Below, in pieces: positions 33,531-43,181 of a stretch of DNA of 64,000 nt. Both the position numbers and the translations under genes were made by a program. Source of the DNA: Apiosordaria backusii (taxonomy: Eukaryota > Ascomycota > Sordariomycetes > Sordariales > Lasiosphaeriaceae); assembly GCA_030549205.1 (NCBI GenBank), contig JAUKTV010000006.1, positions 1,506,501-1,570,500 of the forward strand. The letters are read 5' to 3'. The notes below the pieces were generated by a model. The model worked only from the letters and a program-made list of their open reading frames with translations. It made no database searches and was not told the DNA's origin. How positions within the stretch are numbered: position 1 is the first letter of the stretch; every line of letters starts with the position of its first letter.

Positions 33531-34041
33531 GATGATAAGATCGCGCAAAGAGATTGCTCCAGCAGCTGTGGTGTGGTACAAGATTAAGGTCGCAAGGCAA
33601 AGGGCTGTTGCAGGCGTCTATTTGAGATCGGGTGGGTGCTGACTGGATGAAAGGCGATGGAGTCGTGTTGAAAAAGACCAACCATCACCGACTCCAAGAT
33701 CGACTGCAGGCGGTGGTGCGGTGAGAACTTTGGTCAAAGAAGTGACAACGGCCTTTTGATGGGGAATCTTGGAGGAGGCGAAGTCCAGTCGCTACGCGAT
33801 AATTTCAGAGCAGAATACCAGCATGACAACACTGGGATAAAAGTTTGCTCCTTCTATTGAGGCACGCACCCGACTGCAGTTCCATGTCCAGTCACTCGAC
33901 AAACCAAAACACCGCCCGACTTTGATGCTGCTGTTATCTCTTATCCAGTCGCTCCGTTTGTCATTGCTAGCTAAGGTACCCAAAATCTGAGGCGGTCAAT
34001 CCTGGCTTCATGACTACCCCGCGGCATCATCACCGCCTTCT
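33531..34041. other. Spacer between the J-protein array and the NmrA-like gene
   Basis: J4 promoter and the 3' flank of the NmrA-like gene. A gctaaggtaccc palindrome-type word lies at about 33970. No gene. Confidence 0.6.
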
Positions 34042-35191
34042 TTATTTACTGAGATATTTGGAAAAGTCCATCTTTGACAGAGATTCCTCAACCGTTGTGA
34101 TCGGGCAATCGATGCCGGCCTACATTTATCTGGTCAGTATTTCATCCCAAAGACACAGCAAACCGAAGCAGGGTGCTCACCTTCTCCATGTCTTCAGCCT
34201 TCAACAGCTCCATCCCGCCATCATACCCAGGATCGGATGAATACGCAAACATGAGAGCAACCTCCCGTCCGCAAGGCTTGTCGGGGGTCTCCGCCACCAT
34301 CTCATCCATCGTCACTTCTTTGTAGGTGATGGTGGCACCAGTCACCCGACCCCAGGCAGCCGCCCAATCCCTGAAGCTCAGATACTGCCCAGCCATGTAG
34401 GCCTTTCCAGGGGGCATCTGGGAGACGGCATACGCAAAGTTGCCAGTGTCGCGGTTTACATCCAGATGAGGAACCAGCTTGTCTGGGTTGCAGGGGAAGC
34501 GCATCTGGAAGCTTCCGTCGGGTTGCTGTCACACTTGTCAGTTCTTCTTCCCTCTCCAGATGAAAGAAAAAGGCACGGAAGGTTCGCTCACCTTGGCAAA
34601 ATAGGAATCCGGCAAGATATTGTGACTGGTGGTAAAGAAGCCGGTGTGAATGCACGACATCTTGGCCGCCAGCTCGGGGTAATTGGGGACAACATAATCG
34701 GGGAACACATCGGCCTTGGAGTCGAAGTGGTATAAGTCCTGGAACTTTCCCTTGCTGCACTTCCGCGCGTTGCTCAGCGTCGACACCAGGAAGCCGTTGT
34801 CCACCAGAGTGTCAACCACAGTGGCCGCAGCATCGGCGATGTTCTTGCCCTGCTGGACCTCAACATCATAGGCGTACTTGCGGCAGTTGGTGCCCAGCTC
34901 CTCGGCCTTGGCCCGGCAGTCGGGGCGGAAAAAGGGCTCCCAGTACTGCGTCACGCTGTAGATGAGGTTGGCGCCCTTGAAGGCCTTCTTGAGGGACTCA
35001 ACATCGTCCAGCTCGGCCGCCACCACTTCGGCCCCGAGCTCCGCGAGGGCCTGTGCTGCGGGCGACGAGACGTTGCGGGTCAAGCCGCGAACGGCGTATT
35101 GCGGGTCCTGGAGAAAACGGCGGGCAACGGCGCCGCCCTGGTTGCCGGTAGCACCCAACACTACAATGAGCTTTTTCTGAACGTCGGCCAT
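34042..35191 (-). CDS. NmrA-like family NAD(P)-binding protein
   Basis: Three exons, 34592-35191, 34181-34525 and 34042-34119, introns of 66 and 61 nt (GTGAGC donors), all phase 0; 340 residues. The N-terminal dinucleotide-binding motif is LIVVLGATGNQGGAVA (Gly-rich loop at residues 13-20), followed by VRGLTRNVSSPAAQAL, the usual second strand with Arg for NADP. Downstream LDDVESLKKAFKGANLIYSVT and the C-terminal YLSFRDWAAAWGRVTG fit the atypical SDR/NmrA family (HSCARG type). The catalytic Tyr-Lys pair of SDR enzymes is not evident, so it may be a redox sensor or regulator rather than an enzyme. The last exon (AGIDCPITTVEES) is easily missed and follows a conserved splice. Confidence 0.9.
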
Positions 35192-36203
35192 GATGCGGTT
35201 TTAACCAAAAAAAATAAAAAATGATAAGAATGTCAGTCAGTCGGGAGGCAAGTAACAAGCAGGACGTGCAATCACAGGTATCTTTAAAGGCTCCGGCTGA
35301 CAAGCAGGTTCATTTCCAGGTCCCAGTCCCGAATCAAAGAAGCAACCCACTTCGTCGTCCGTTTCCAATCAACAGTCGATCCCCTCTTCCCCTCTCTCCA
35401 GTTCTGGGCATGGTCGCCCCCAATGTGCACCCCTGACGAAGGAAGGCATCATTGAATCGCCCATCACGGTGGTCCTCGACATGGGTTGCGCACTTCCCGC
35501 AATGGGCAACGCTCCCCGCGCGCGAGGGAAATGCTGGTCCAAACCAGAACTTTGGGAGCATTTCCAGGTTTCGGTGTGGTCTGTGGGTGGAACCCCGAAA
35601 CGACTCTCGATAGCGGGGACCGGTGATGAAGTGATAGCGTGGGAGCCGGCGCCGTAACCTGTTCGGGTGCTCGGCTGGCAGCAGCTTATGCAGGCATAGC
35701 GCGTGGGGTCTTCTGCAGCTAGCAGAGGTTAGCAGAATTTGACAAATCCAAAACCCCTCCGCCGCCCCTGATCCGGGATGGCGGGCCCTTGATTCGCCTC
35801 GGCAGGTGGAAACCGTGGCAGCAGGTGGTGCGACTATCAGACCCTATCGCTGGAGTCACGCCCAGCTGGAACCACGCAGCCGGGAAAGGGTCACCCAATG
35901 GAAAAAATGCAATTCAGCGGCCAAGAAAACCCAGGGGTTTGGTTACAAGCGAGAAACAGCACAGGTGCCTGGGCCGGCCAGAACAAAGACGGGAGGGGCG
36001 ACCGGAAGAGGGGCCCCCATATCAATTGGGTCCGCCGGCTGTCCAAGTCCAGTGTTCTGTTCCCCCCAATACCTTGCTCCCCGTTCTTTTCGGCAGATCA
36101 TCGCCGGGTCGACAAGAGGAAAGACGGACATTTCGAAACTGGGGTCCCACGAGTTTCTCCCTCACTCCCTATTCCCGTCCTCGTGTTCCAGTTACGCCAT
36201 CCA
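35192..36203. other. Divergent promoter region between the NmrA-like and methyltransferase genes
   Basis: About 1 kb between two divergently transcribed genes. It shows no repeats of note; open frames on the plus strand run into the methyltransferase leader but lack protein-like composition. Confidence 0.6.
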
Positions 36204-37542
36204 ATGTCTGACAACCCCGCCAAACCCGCTGCCAATAGCGGGTCGGACTCGCCTGTTGGCCACCCGCCGCTATCACCAACAGCAGCTTCAAAGGATGTGA
36301 CAAGGCAGGGGGATTTGCAGGAAGACCATGCTGAACAAAACCACCCTCACCTAGAGATTGATGTATGTTGGCGTGAAATTACTTTCAGTTCCTGGCCTCC
36401 TCGCATATGTCCCCTGAAATAGATGTCGGTGACTAACGCGATCTGTTTCCCTGCTGGCAGCATGAGGAAGGTGAAGACAACTCTGACGCCGACTCGGCCT
36501 ACATTTCCCAAGGCGGCTCCTCTCGCACCGGCTCCATCACCTCTTCCATCACAAATTACGTCTACGAGAACGGTCGTCGGTACCATGCCTACCGCTCCGG
36601 GCAGTACGTGCTGCCCAACGACGAGGACGAGCAGGAGCGCCTGGATCTCCAGCATCACATCTGGCTGTTGCTCCTCCACGGAAGCTTGTACACCGCCCCC
36701 CTGAACGTTCCGAGCCAGTCCGACAGCGGGAGGGAGTACAGAATCTTGGATCTGGGTTGTGGCACCGGTATCTGGGCTATGGACATCGCCGACCAGCACC
36801 CTCGCGCGTCCGTGTTTGGCGTTGATTTGAGCCCCATCCAGCCGGACTGGGTGCCCGGTAATTGCCGCTTCCACGTCGACGACTACGAAGACGACTGGAC
36901 GTACAGGCCCGACGAGGCATTCGACTACATCCACGGGCGAGCTCTCGGTGGCACGGTCGCAGACTGGGGGCGCTTTTATCGCCAGGTGAGGACGCACCTG
37001 AAGCCGGGCGGGTACTGCGAGATGCAAGAGTACGATGCCTGGATATTCAGCGACGACGACAGTTTCGACAGGGCGCCGTGGACCAAGGAATGGGTAACCA
37101 AGCTGGACGAGGCGAGCAAGATGTTCGGGAAGCAGATCAACGTGGCCAACCGCCACAAGCAATGGATGATTGATGCCGGCTTTGAGGATGTTCAGGAGAA
37201 GGTTGTTCGGGTGAGTTGTGGGACCTCGACACGACGTTGACGTCGTTATGATCCTTGGCGTGATTGCTAACGTCGACGGTGGCATAATAGATTCCGATTG
37301 GGCCCTGGGCCAAAGACCCTCATCTAAAGGAGTTGGGCCGCTTTGAGCAACTGCATATGCAGATGTCGGTAGCTTCTCACACCCCTGCTTTGTTCACTCG
37401 GGTACACTCGTATACCGAACAGCAATGCCAGGTGTTGATTGAGGGCGTCAAGAAGGAGTTCCGCAGCAGGGATCTCAGACTGATTACTATTTATCGCTTT
37501 ATCAGCGGCCGCAGCCCCAGCCCCCCTCCCCCGGGGCTGTAA
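36204..37542 (+). CDS. LaeA-like class I SAM-dependent methyltransferase
   Basis: Exons 36204-36362, 36461-37210 and 37291-37542; introns 98 and 80 nt, phase 0; 386 residues. The N-terminal 90 residues are Ser/Pro/acidic and disordered. Then YENGRRYHAYRSGQYVLPNDEDEQERLDLQHH leads into motif I (ILDLGCGTGIWAMDIA, about residues 148-163), followed by VFGVDLSPIQPDWVPGN and HVDDYEDDWTY. This order and the LSPIQP signature are those of the LaeA/TAM-type fungal methyltransferases, many of which regulate secondary metabolism or development. LaeA itself acts in the velvet complex, but Sordariomycetes have many paralogues, so the precise role is open. The C-terminal exon (IPIGPWAKDPHLKELG) is standard for the family. 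Confidence 0.92.
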
Positions 37543-37704
37543 AGAAGTCGGAATGCTAGGTTTACGGATACAAAGCATGATGTGATGCACTGATGATGGA
37601 TGATATGGTCTGTGGGCTTGCACAACTGGTAAATAATAGTGGATAATGAATGGTGTAGCCCCCCTTTTGCCCCTTTTTCTCCAAGTCCGTACCCTGTGAT
37701 TTGG

Positions 37705-38789
37705 CTAGTTTCCAAAAAGCCATCCACAGACACAACGTATAAGGTAAAACAAAATAATAAAAATGACTACCAAGATCCCCAATCCAAGAACAGCCGCGGC
37801 GGGATGTAGGGGTTCGTCATTTGACGTCTTGGGCCTCTCCCTCTCAGAGTTCAGGTTGGCCTCGAGGTCGAAAGAGAAAGGATCCACGGTCGTCTGGGTA
37901 GGATCCCACAATGAAGCATGTAAGTCAACACCTTTAGGAGACTGGCATTTCCAGCAAATAACGTGAGTTAGCGAAGGTGTTCTGACTCATCTTTGAACAC
38001 TGGGGCAAAGCTCACCTCGGAATCCACAGGCGATGGGCATTTTTGGCATAAACAACCAGCCAGGCTGTTCACTGGGGTTTTTCTCCAAGATCAGTACTCG
38101 GTTGATGTCGTTGATCTTGAGAGAGGATTCCTTAGGCAGAATGTTATCCTCGGTCCAATGGAACCCTTCTCTCATCAGATAGGCCTGGTCAGAAAATCAC
38201 GAGTCAGCACATTGTTAAACATAACGCGCGCCCAATACAATTGAAGCAAGTGTGAGTTTATACATACCACATCGTTGGCCTTGGCCCGCAGCTCTGCTTT
38301 CCAAGGCACATTCATATTTTCCCTGCCGCCCGCAGGGTCGAACCGAGTTATCACATTGTAGTCTTGAAAGTCAAGCAGTTGGATAGTTTGGTCCGCCTCC
38401 TCGCAAACCGGTTCCTCTTTGCAGGCCGGTTCCTTCTCGCAAACTGGTTCCGCTTCGCAGGCCAGTTCCTCCTTCTGAACGGTCTCCTCAAGCTGCTCGT
38501 GGACAGTGTTCGCTCTGGAGGCAATCCCCTCAGTTTGGGACTCGAAGACTTGGTCTGAGCCCGCCACGGCTTCGTACTTGCATGTTGAGGTCATGATTAC
38601 CGTGTCAGTGAGGAAATCAGTTGAGACGGCAGTTTGCCAGTGTTGAAGGACAGTCGTTTGGAGACTTTTGTTGGGCTGTGGCTTGACGAAAACCTTGATT
38701 ACCTGTGACTTGTGAACATGATCCTTTTTGGGGGTAAAGCCCAAATTCCCCCACAAGTTGCTTCCATCCGCCGCCACCGCCATCATCAC
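37705..38789 (-). CDS. Predicted single-pass, C-terminally anchored protein with Cys hexapeptide repeat
   Basis: Exons 38268-38789, 38016-38184 and 37705-37931; introns 83 nt (GTATGT...CCAG) and 84 nt (GTGAGC...AAAG); 305 residues. No signal peptide is seen at the chosen ATG. Residues about 108-133 hold a hexapeptide repeat of the type EPVCEK/EPACKE. The following part (LKINDINRVLILEKNPS, GWLFMPKMPIACGF, LHASLWDPTQTTVDP) looks like a conserved fungal ectodomain, and the end is one strong membrane segment (AAAVLGLGILVVIFIILFYL) plus a short Cys/Trp tail. The second acceptor was chosen because it alone restores the frame; another AG 11 nt upstream gives a stop. The N-terminal exon may be incomplete. 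I recognise no named family. Confidence 0.65.
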
Positions 38790-39015
38790 ATCAGGCTAGT
38801 CATTACGACTGTTATTCACACGTGAAGTCAGACGCCCGATGGCTGAAAGTTTGAGTATTAAAGCCAAGTACATATTATGTGGACGGGGTTTTAAGAGGTA
38901 CGGGTGGGATTTTGCCAGCGTCAAATTCCTGAAAACGCCAAAATAAACGCCCAACTATCTATAACACACCATAAAGCAAATAAAAGAAACCTCTGCTGCA
39001 ATACACTCCACAGGC

Positions 39016-40157
39016 CTAGCCACGAGGGCCTCCAGGTATACTTGGGCTCTTGTCCCAATAATTGTCACCCTTGCCTGCTCGGCAAGTGTTCCTGACGCAA
39101 TAATACTCGCTGCCGACATTGTTTGCGTTGGGAGACCAGATGACAAATGGTTCCCCTTCTGGTTTTGCGTCATTATTGCAGGGGTTGACGATCCAGTTCT
39201 GCACAGTATAGGCCGTGTGAGCAACCTTTTGCCAAACACACACATGGATATCGCCTGGTTTGCCGTTGCATGTGGTGGCTTCGGCGTGCGAGTGCGTCTT
39301 TTCGACAGCAAATCCACCCGAGATCCAGCCTGCGATGGAAGCAGAAGCTGACCAGCTGAAGGTTTCAGCCCTTCCTGTCTCGTATTGTATTTCGCAATCG
39401 CCATCGCCGCATCGAAGGAGACTCTGGAATGTGGTCAGCAAGGTTCGAGTTGATCACTGGGCAGAAAAGAATGAAAGCCTACCGTCATCTGGACATGAAA
39501 ATAGTTCTGGTGGGGATTGCCGTCGCCGACGAGTCTAGCCTCGCGATAGGGCCGGCAAAATAGCAACGAACCTTGCCTTGCACGCAAGGTCGGGTGTGAG
39601 TGGAGTTGATCCTCCCCGTTGTCCAACCCTTCGTTGCCAATTTCATGCTGAGCGAATTCGTACTGAGTCGCGTTGTAGGCTGTTCCATTCACGTCACTCT
39701 GCTCTACGAGGGGGAAATTGTCGAAGCATGGTGGCGCGGGTGTACTGTGGGCTAGGGCATCCAAATCCAAAGCTGGCAAGTGCCTGAGAGAGACATGGCA
39801 CGTCACTGTGTCGGCGTGGCTGTTGTACATACTCCAGCAGTCAACTTGGCGTGAGCGGTGGCCAATGCGATGAGTGCGAGAGCCGATCGTGATGGTACCG
39901 GTAGCCTGGTCGTCGGCATCGACGCTAATGGGTACGGTCGAGAAGGGGCCCGAACTGATGGACTTGTCACAGACGCGGGCAAGGACTTGGTGTGTCTCCT
40001 TGTCTAAGATAGCGAGGGCGTGTTTGTTGGTGGTCTTGTCATGGCGGTATCGGACGTCGATGGTAGCCACGGGAGTACGCTCACCGACCTGGACGTCGTG
40101 GGGCATGGCAAAGGCCAGAGGGGCCAGAATGAAGAGGGAGGCCAAGGAGAAGGCCAT
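39016..40157 (-). CDS. Secreted two-part fungal protein of unknown function
   Basis: Exons 39483-40157 and 39016-39423 with a 59-nt intron (GTAGGC...TTCCAG), phase 0; 360 residues. It begins with a clear signal peptide (MAFSLASLFILAPLAFA). The N-terminal part has IDVRYRHDKTTNKHALAIL and paired Cys. The C-terminal part (CEIQYETGRAETFSWSASAS, AGWISGGFAVEKTHSHAEATTC, VCVWQKVAHTAYTVQNW, SEYYCVRNTCRAG) resembles a Cys-containing domain found in many secreted fungal proteins, for which I know no function. Six or more Cys suggest disulphides. An in-frame upstream Met exists but would bury the signal peptide, so Met at 40157 is preferred. Possibly a secreted effector-like or cell-surface protein; inference only. 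Confidence 0.82.
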
Positions 40158-40760
40158 CTTGACGATGATTGCGATGAAGCAGACGAGAAGAGTGGGTTGG
40201 TGGTTGGGTGATGCAACTGGCGCCGGCAAGCCATCTTTTTATGTCTCCAGACACCGTCCAACACGATCCGACTCCCCATGCCTTAATAGGCATCGTGAAC
40301 TCCTTCGGTCGATCATTTGGGCGGTGTTACATGACATGCCGTCGGAAGCTGGTGTTGTCCGATGTAAGATGGTCCCTGAGCCAGGATCGGGATGACATGG
40401 TTGATGATGAATGGTGATGGGGATCTTGACGTTGTCTATTCATATCCTCTTGGCAAATGCTTCAGCAGTGAAGCGACTGGGCAAAAGACCGGCCCATGTC
40501 GCTTCGTTGACTTTGTCAGCAGCGATTGGCTTCCAGCCCAATGGGTGGATGGAAGCCTGGGAGCACCCCAGTCCCGTCCAGCACCAGCCACAGCCCACGA
40601 CCCACGACCTACGACCCACCGCGCCCTGAATCTTTGACCCCCACCAAAAGTCTAGCAGCAAAAGCTACAACAAGAACAAAAAACCATGGACAAAATTCAT
40701 GATGATTGAACATTCAACTCCGACCAGAACATAACAGGTCCCTGGCAGACACACGAGCCC
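40158..40760. other. Intergenic region upstream of tRNA-Lys
   Basis: Promoter region of the secreted protein gene, then spacer to the tRNA. It includes a short cccacgac/cctacgac repeat near 40595-40620. No gene. Confidence 0.6.
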
Positions 40761-40848
40761 GCCCGGCTAGCTCAATCGGTAGAGCGTGAGACTCTTAAGG
40801 AGGTCCTCCGTCATCTCAAGGTTGTGGATTCGACCCCCACGTCGGGCT
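40761..40848 (+). tRNA. tRNA-Lys(CTT) with 15-nt intron
   Basis: The acceptor stem GCCCGGC pairs with GTCGGGC (one G-U), the discriminator base is T, and the D arm reads GCTCAATCGGTAGAGC. The anticodon stem TGAGA/TCTCA closes a loop with CTT, and the T arm is GTGGATTCGACCCCCAC with the B-box GGATTCGACCC. A 15-nt intron (about 40798-40812) sits after position 37, the canonical place, leaving a 73-nt mature tRNA. A T-rich tract about 20 nt downstream (40867-40873) is suitable for Pol III termination. Confidence 0.95.
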
Positions 40849-42530
40849 CAATTCCCGTCGTCTGTCTTTTTTATCTTCAAAGATACTCCCTCTAAGAAAT
40901 ATCTTGCACCTTTCTCTTTTCTCTTTGTTTTCCCCGCCGTTCTTCTCTCTCAGTGTTTCCCTCGCTTTTTCAATAATATACTATAACCTAAGCCTCATGA
41001 GTAATGGACTTCAATCTTGTTCTGTCTTTTTCCCTGGCGTCAGTAGGCATCATATACACCACCCGAGGACCCAGAGATACCCAACCACAGGTCATGAGAT
41101 CCTGGATCTTTTGGACTCGCAGCCAATAACACTTCACATCTTCCACCTATATTCCTGACGCTGACAAACTGACCCGCAGCTGCGACAAGCGGAAGGACAC
41201 TCTAAGTCTTTAAGTTTCGGCAAGGTGATATTGGTGATGAATACTATTTGTAAATCCGCTATTCCCCAATCTTTCATGAATCTGACTAGATTTACTTTCT
41301 CATTACTTTAGCCTAGACCGTGTTCTCCTCTACAACGGCCATCGGTTTAGGCACTGAGTTTGCGCCCCCGAACCCATCTGTGCCTAGATCCCACCGGCAC
41401 GGAAGCGATAGAGTTAGAATTCCATCCGCCGCCTGAGAGAGAACAACTCTCCCTCGTAATTTACTTGTTTCAAAGAACGATCTTGCTTAAAGCCCCCCTC
41501 CCCCGTCCCCACTACCAGCCGCTCTGATGACACCATTTACCTGACTGCTAGCAGGGAAAGCACAAACTAGAACAGGGCAAGATGCTTTACATTAGCCTTC
41601 AAGCAATGCGAATTTACCTCGCCTCCTCTTCATTAATCTGATATTAGCCCGCAAAAATACCCAACGCCGCGTAACTATGCCATATCACAACTAGGACGCG
41701 TATGCTACCTACCTAGTAAGGAGAAGCCCAAGCTTGTTGGGAAGGACAGTGTTGAGGCACAACAATTCTTCCGTGCCGGCCATGGGGATCCCGGAACACA
41801 ATTTGGATAGCTTCGTGAGCGAATTGGGAAGACGAACATTGGCTTGTAAAGATGGATGCTGGGGTGGTCTTTGAAAACAAGTGTATGGAATTTGAAGCAC
41901 CCCAAATAAGGTTTCTGAAAGACAGCGAGGGGCCACGCGGTGGACAAAAAAACCGGTACTGCAAGTGTTTAACAGGCATTAAAGCACAGTTAACAGACCA
42001 CGCAAGATAGCCGTTACTCCCGTTAGGCCTTGAAAGATACTACCGTAGTAGTCAGTGGGTCTCCAAAGATAGTCGGTTGACCTTTAAAGACAGTCGGTAG
42101 ACCTTTAAGGACAAGCCTTGAAAATAATGTAACATAGGTACATTTAAATGAAGTCAGAACGCCTGTATTTAATGATGTGTATAGTAGGTAGTGCAGGTAG
42201 CAGTGCCAATTTTCTTTGCCCAGGGTCTGCTAGGATATTTCTTTTTATATCTATCGTTAACAAAAAGAATTTTATGCATGATGTTTCACCATGCAACTTC
42301 TTGCTTGACATTCAGAATACTCATAGACGTTATGTTATGTATGGCCTGGACAGCAACACCCCATGCACAACTTCTCATTATTATGTCATTACATACACCA
42401 CTATGACCTCTCTAAATCCGGGAACAAACCTCCAGTTCCACGCCATTAGCCCCTGAGCCTCCCCTTTCTCTCCCGTTCCCACGTCACGGTTGACATCGCC
42501 TGACAAAGACAGCACTCGTTGTGCTCTTGC
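40849..42530. other. Intergenic stretch, AT-rich, with short direct repeats
   Basis: No supported gene. Between about 42060 and 42115 a phrase of the type agatagtcggttgacctttaa recurs, and the neighbourhood is AT-rich. The end of the region is the 3' flank of the GPI-protein gene. Open frames over 41705-41980 (-) overlap in three frames and look random. Confidence 0.5.
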
Positions 42531-43181
42531 TTAAGCAACAACAGCCAAAACACCAGCAACAAGGGCGAGCATGCTTCCCTTGACAGCAAGGCCGGCAGCA
42601 GCGCTCTCGGGGGTGCCAGTAGAACTAGTAGCAGCACCACTGGCGGTTCCGGTGGTAGTGGTCGAGGTCTCGTCAGCCTCATCAGCATCATTCTCGTCGG
42701 CATCGGCCCCGGTGGTCGTGGCAGCAGTAGCAGCGGTAGTAGCGGTGGTCATGGTGGTCTTGGCACCCCCGGTGGAGGTGGCGGCCTTGGTGGTAGAGTC
42801 AATAACCAGCTCATCGTCGTCCTTGTCGTCCTCCTTCTTGTTCTCGAACTGCTCGCTCTGCGCCAAGATGCCCATGTTGTTCTGCTTGACGCTCTGGAAG
42901 TTGAACTGCAAAGCGCCGCCCTCGGGGGCGTCGTCTTCGGAGACCAAGAGGGAGCCCTTGGAGAGGTCGACCTCGCCGAGGTCCTTGCTGTAGGGGGTGT
43001 GGCCGGAAGCCATGTTGACGAGGAAGAGGTGGGCGGTCGAGGGATCGGTGTTGACGGTGGTCCACTTGACCTGGACGCCCGAGGAGAGGTCGACCACGTC
43101 GTTCTTGGAGGGGGAGGTGATTTGGATAGCGGTGGCCATGGAGGCGGCACCGAGGAGGACGGAAATGGTGGAAGAGCGCAT
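42531..43181 (-). CDS. Kre9/Knh1-like GPI-anchored Ser/Thr-rich cell-wall protein
   Basis: A single exon of 216 residues. A signal peptide (MRSSTISVLLGAASMATA) is followed by the compact beta domain ITSPSKNDVVDLSSGVQVKW...STAHLFLVNMASG...LLVSED, matching the fungal Ser-Thr-rich GPI-anchored family with a Kre9/Knh1-like N-terminus. A long Thr/Ala/Ser-rich stretch follows for O-mannosylation. The end shows a GPI signal: small residues (ESAAAG) then a hydrophobic C-terminus (MLALVAGVLAVVA). The protein should sit on the plasma membrane or be cross-linked to the wall. A longer open frame extends upstream, but Met at 43181 directly starts the signal peptide. High GC in the repeat leaves long overlapping open frames on both strands. 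Confidence 0.92.
   Translation of the reverse strand: MRSSTISVLLGAASMATAIQITSPSKNDVVDLSSGVQVKWTTVNTDPSTAHLFLVNMASGHTPYSKDLGEVDLSKGSLLVSEDDAPEGGALQFNFQSVKQNNMGILAQSEQFENKKEDDKDDDELVIDSTTKAATSTGGAKTTMTTATTAATAATTTGADADENDADEADETSTTTTGTASGAATSSTGTPESAAAGLAVKGSMLALVAGVLAVVA

Noticed and set aside
36347..37285. 312-codon minus-strand open frame
   Set aside because: Antisense to the methyltransferase exons; its long open reading comes from GC-rich codon use on the other strand.
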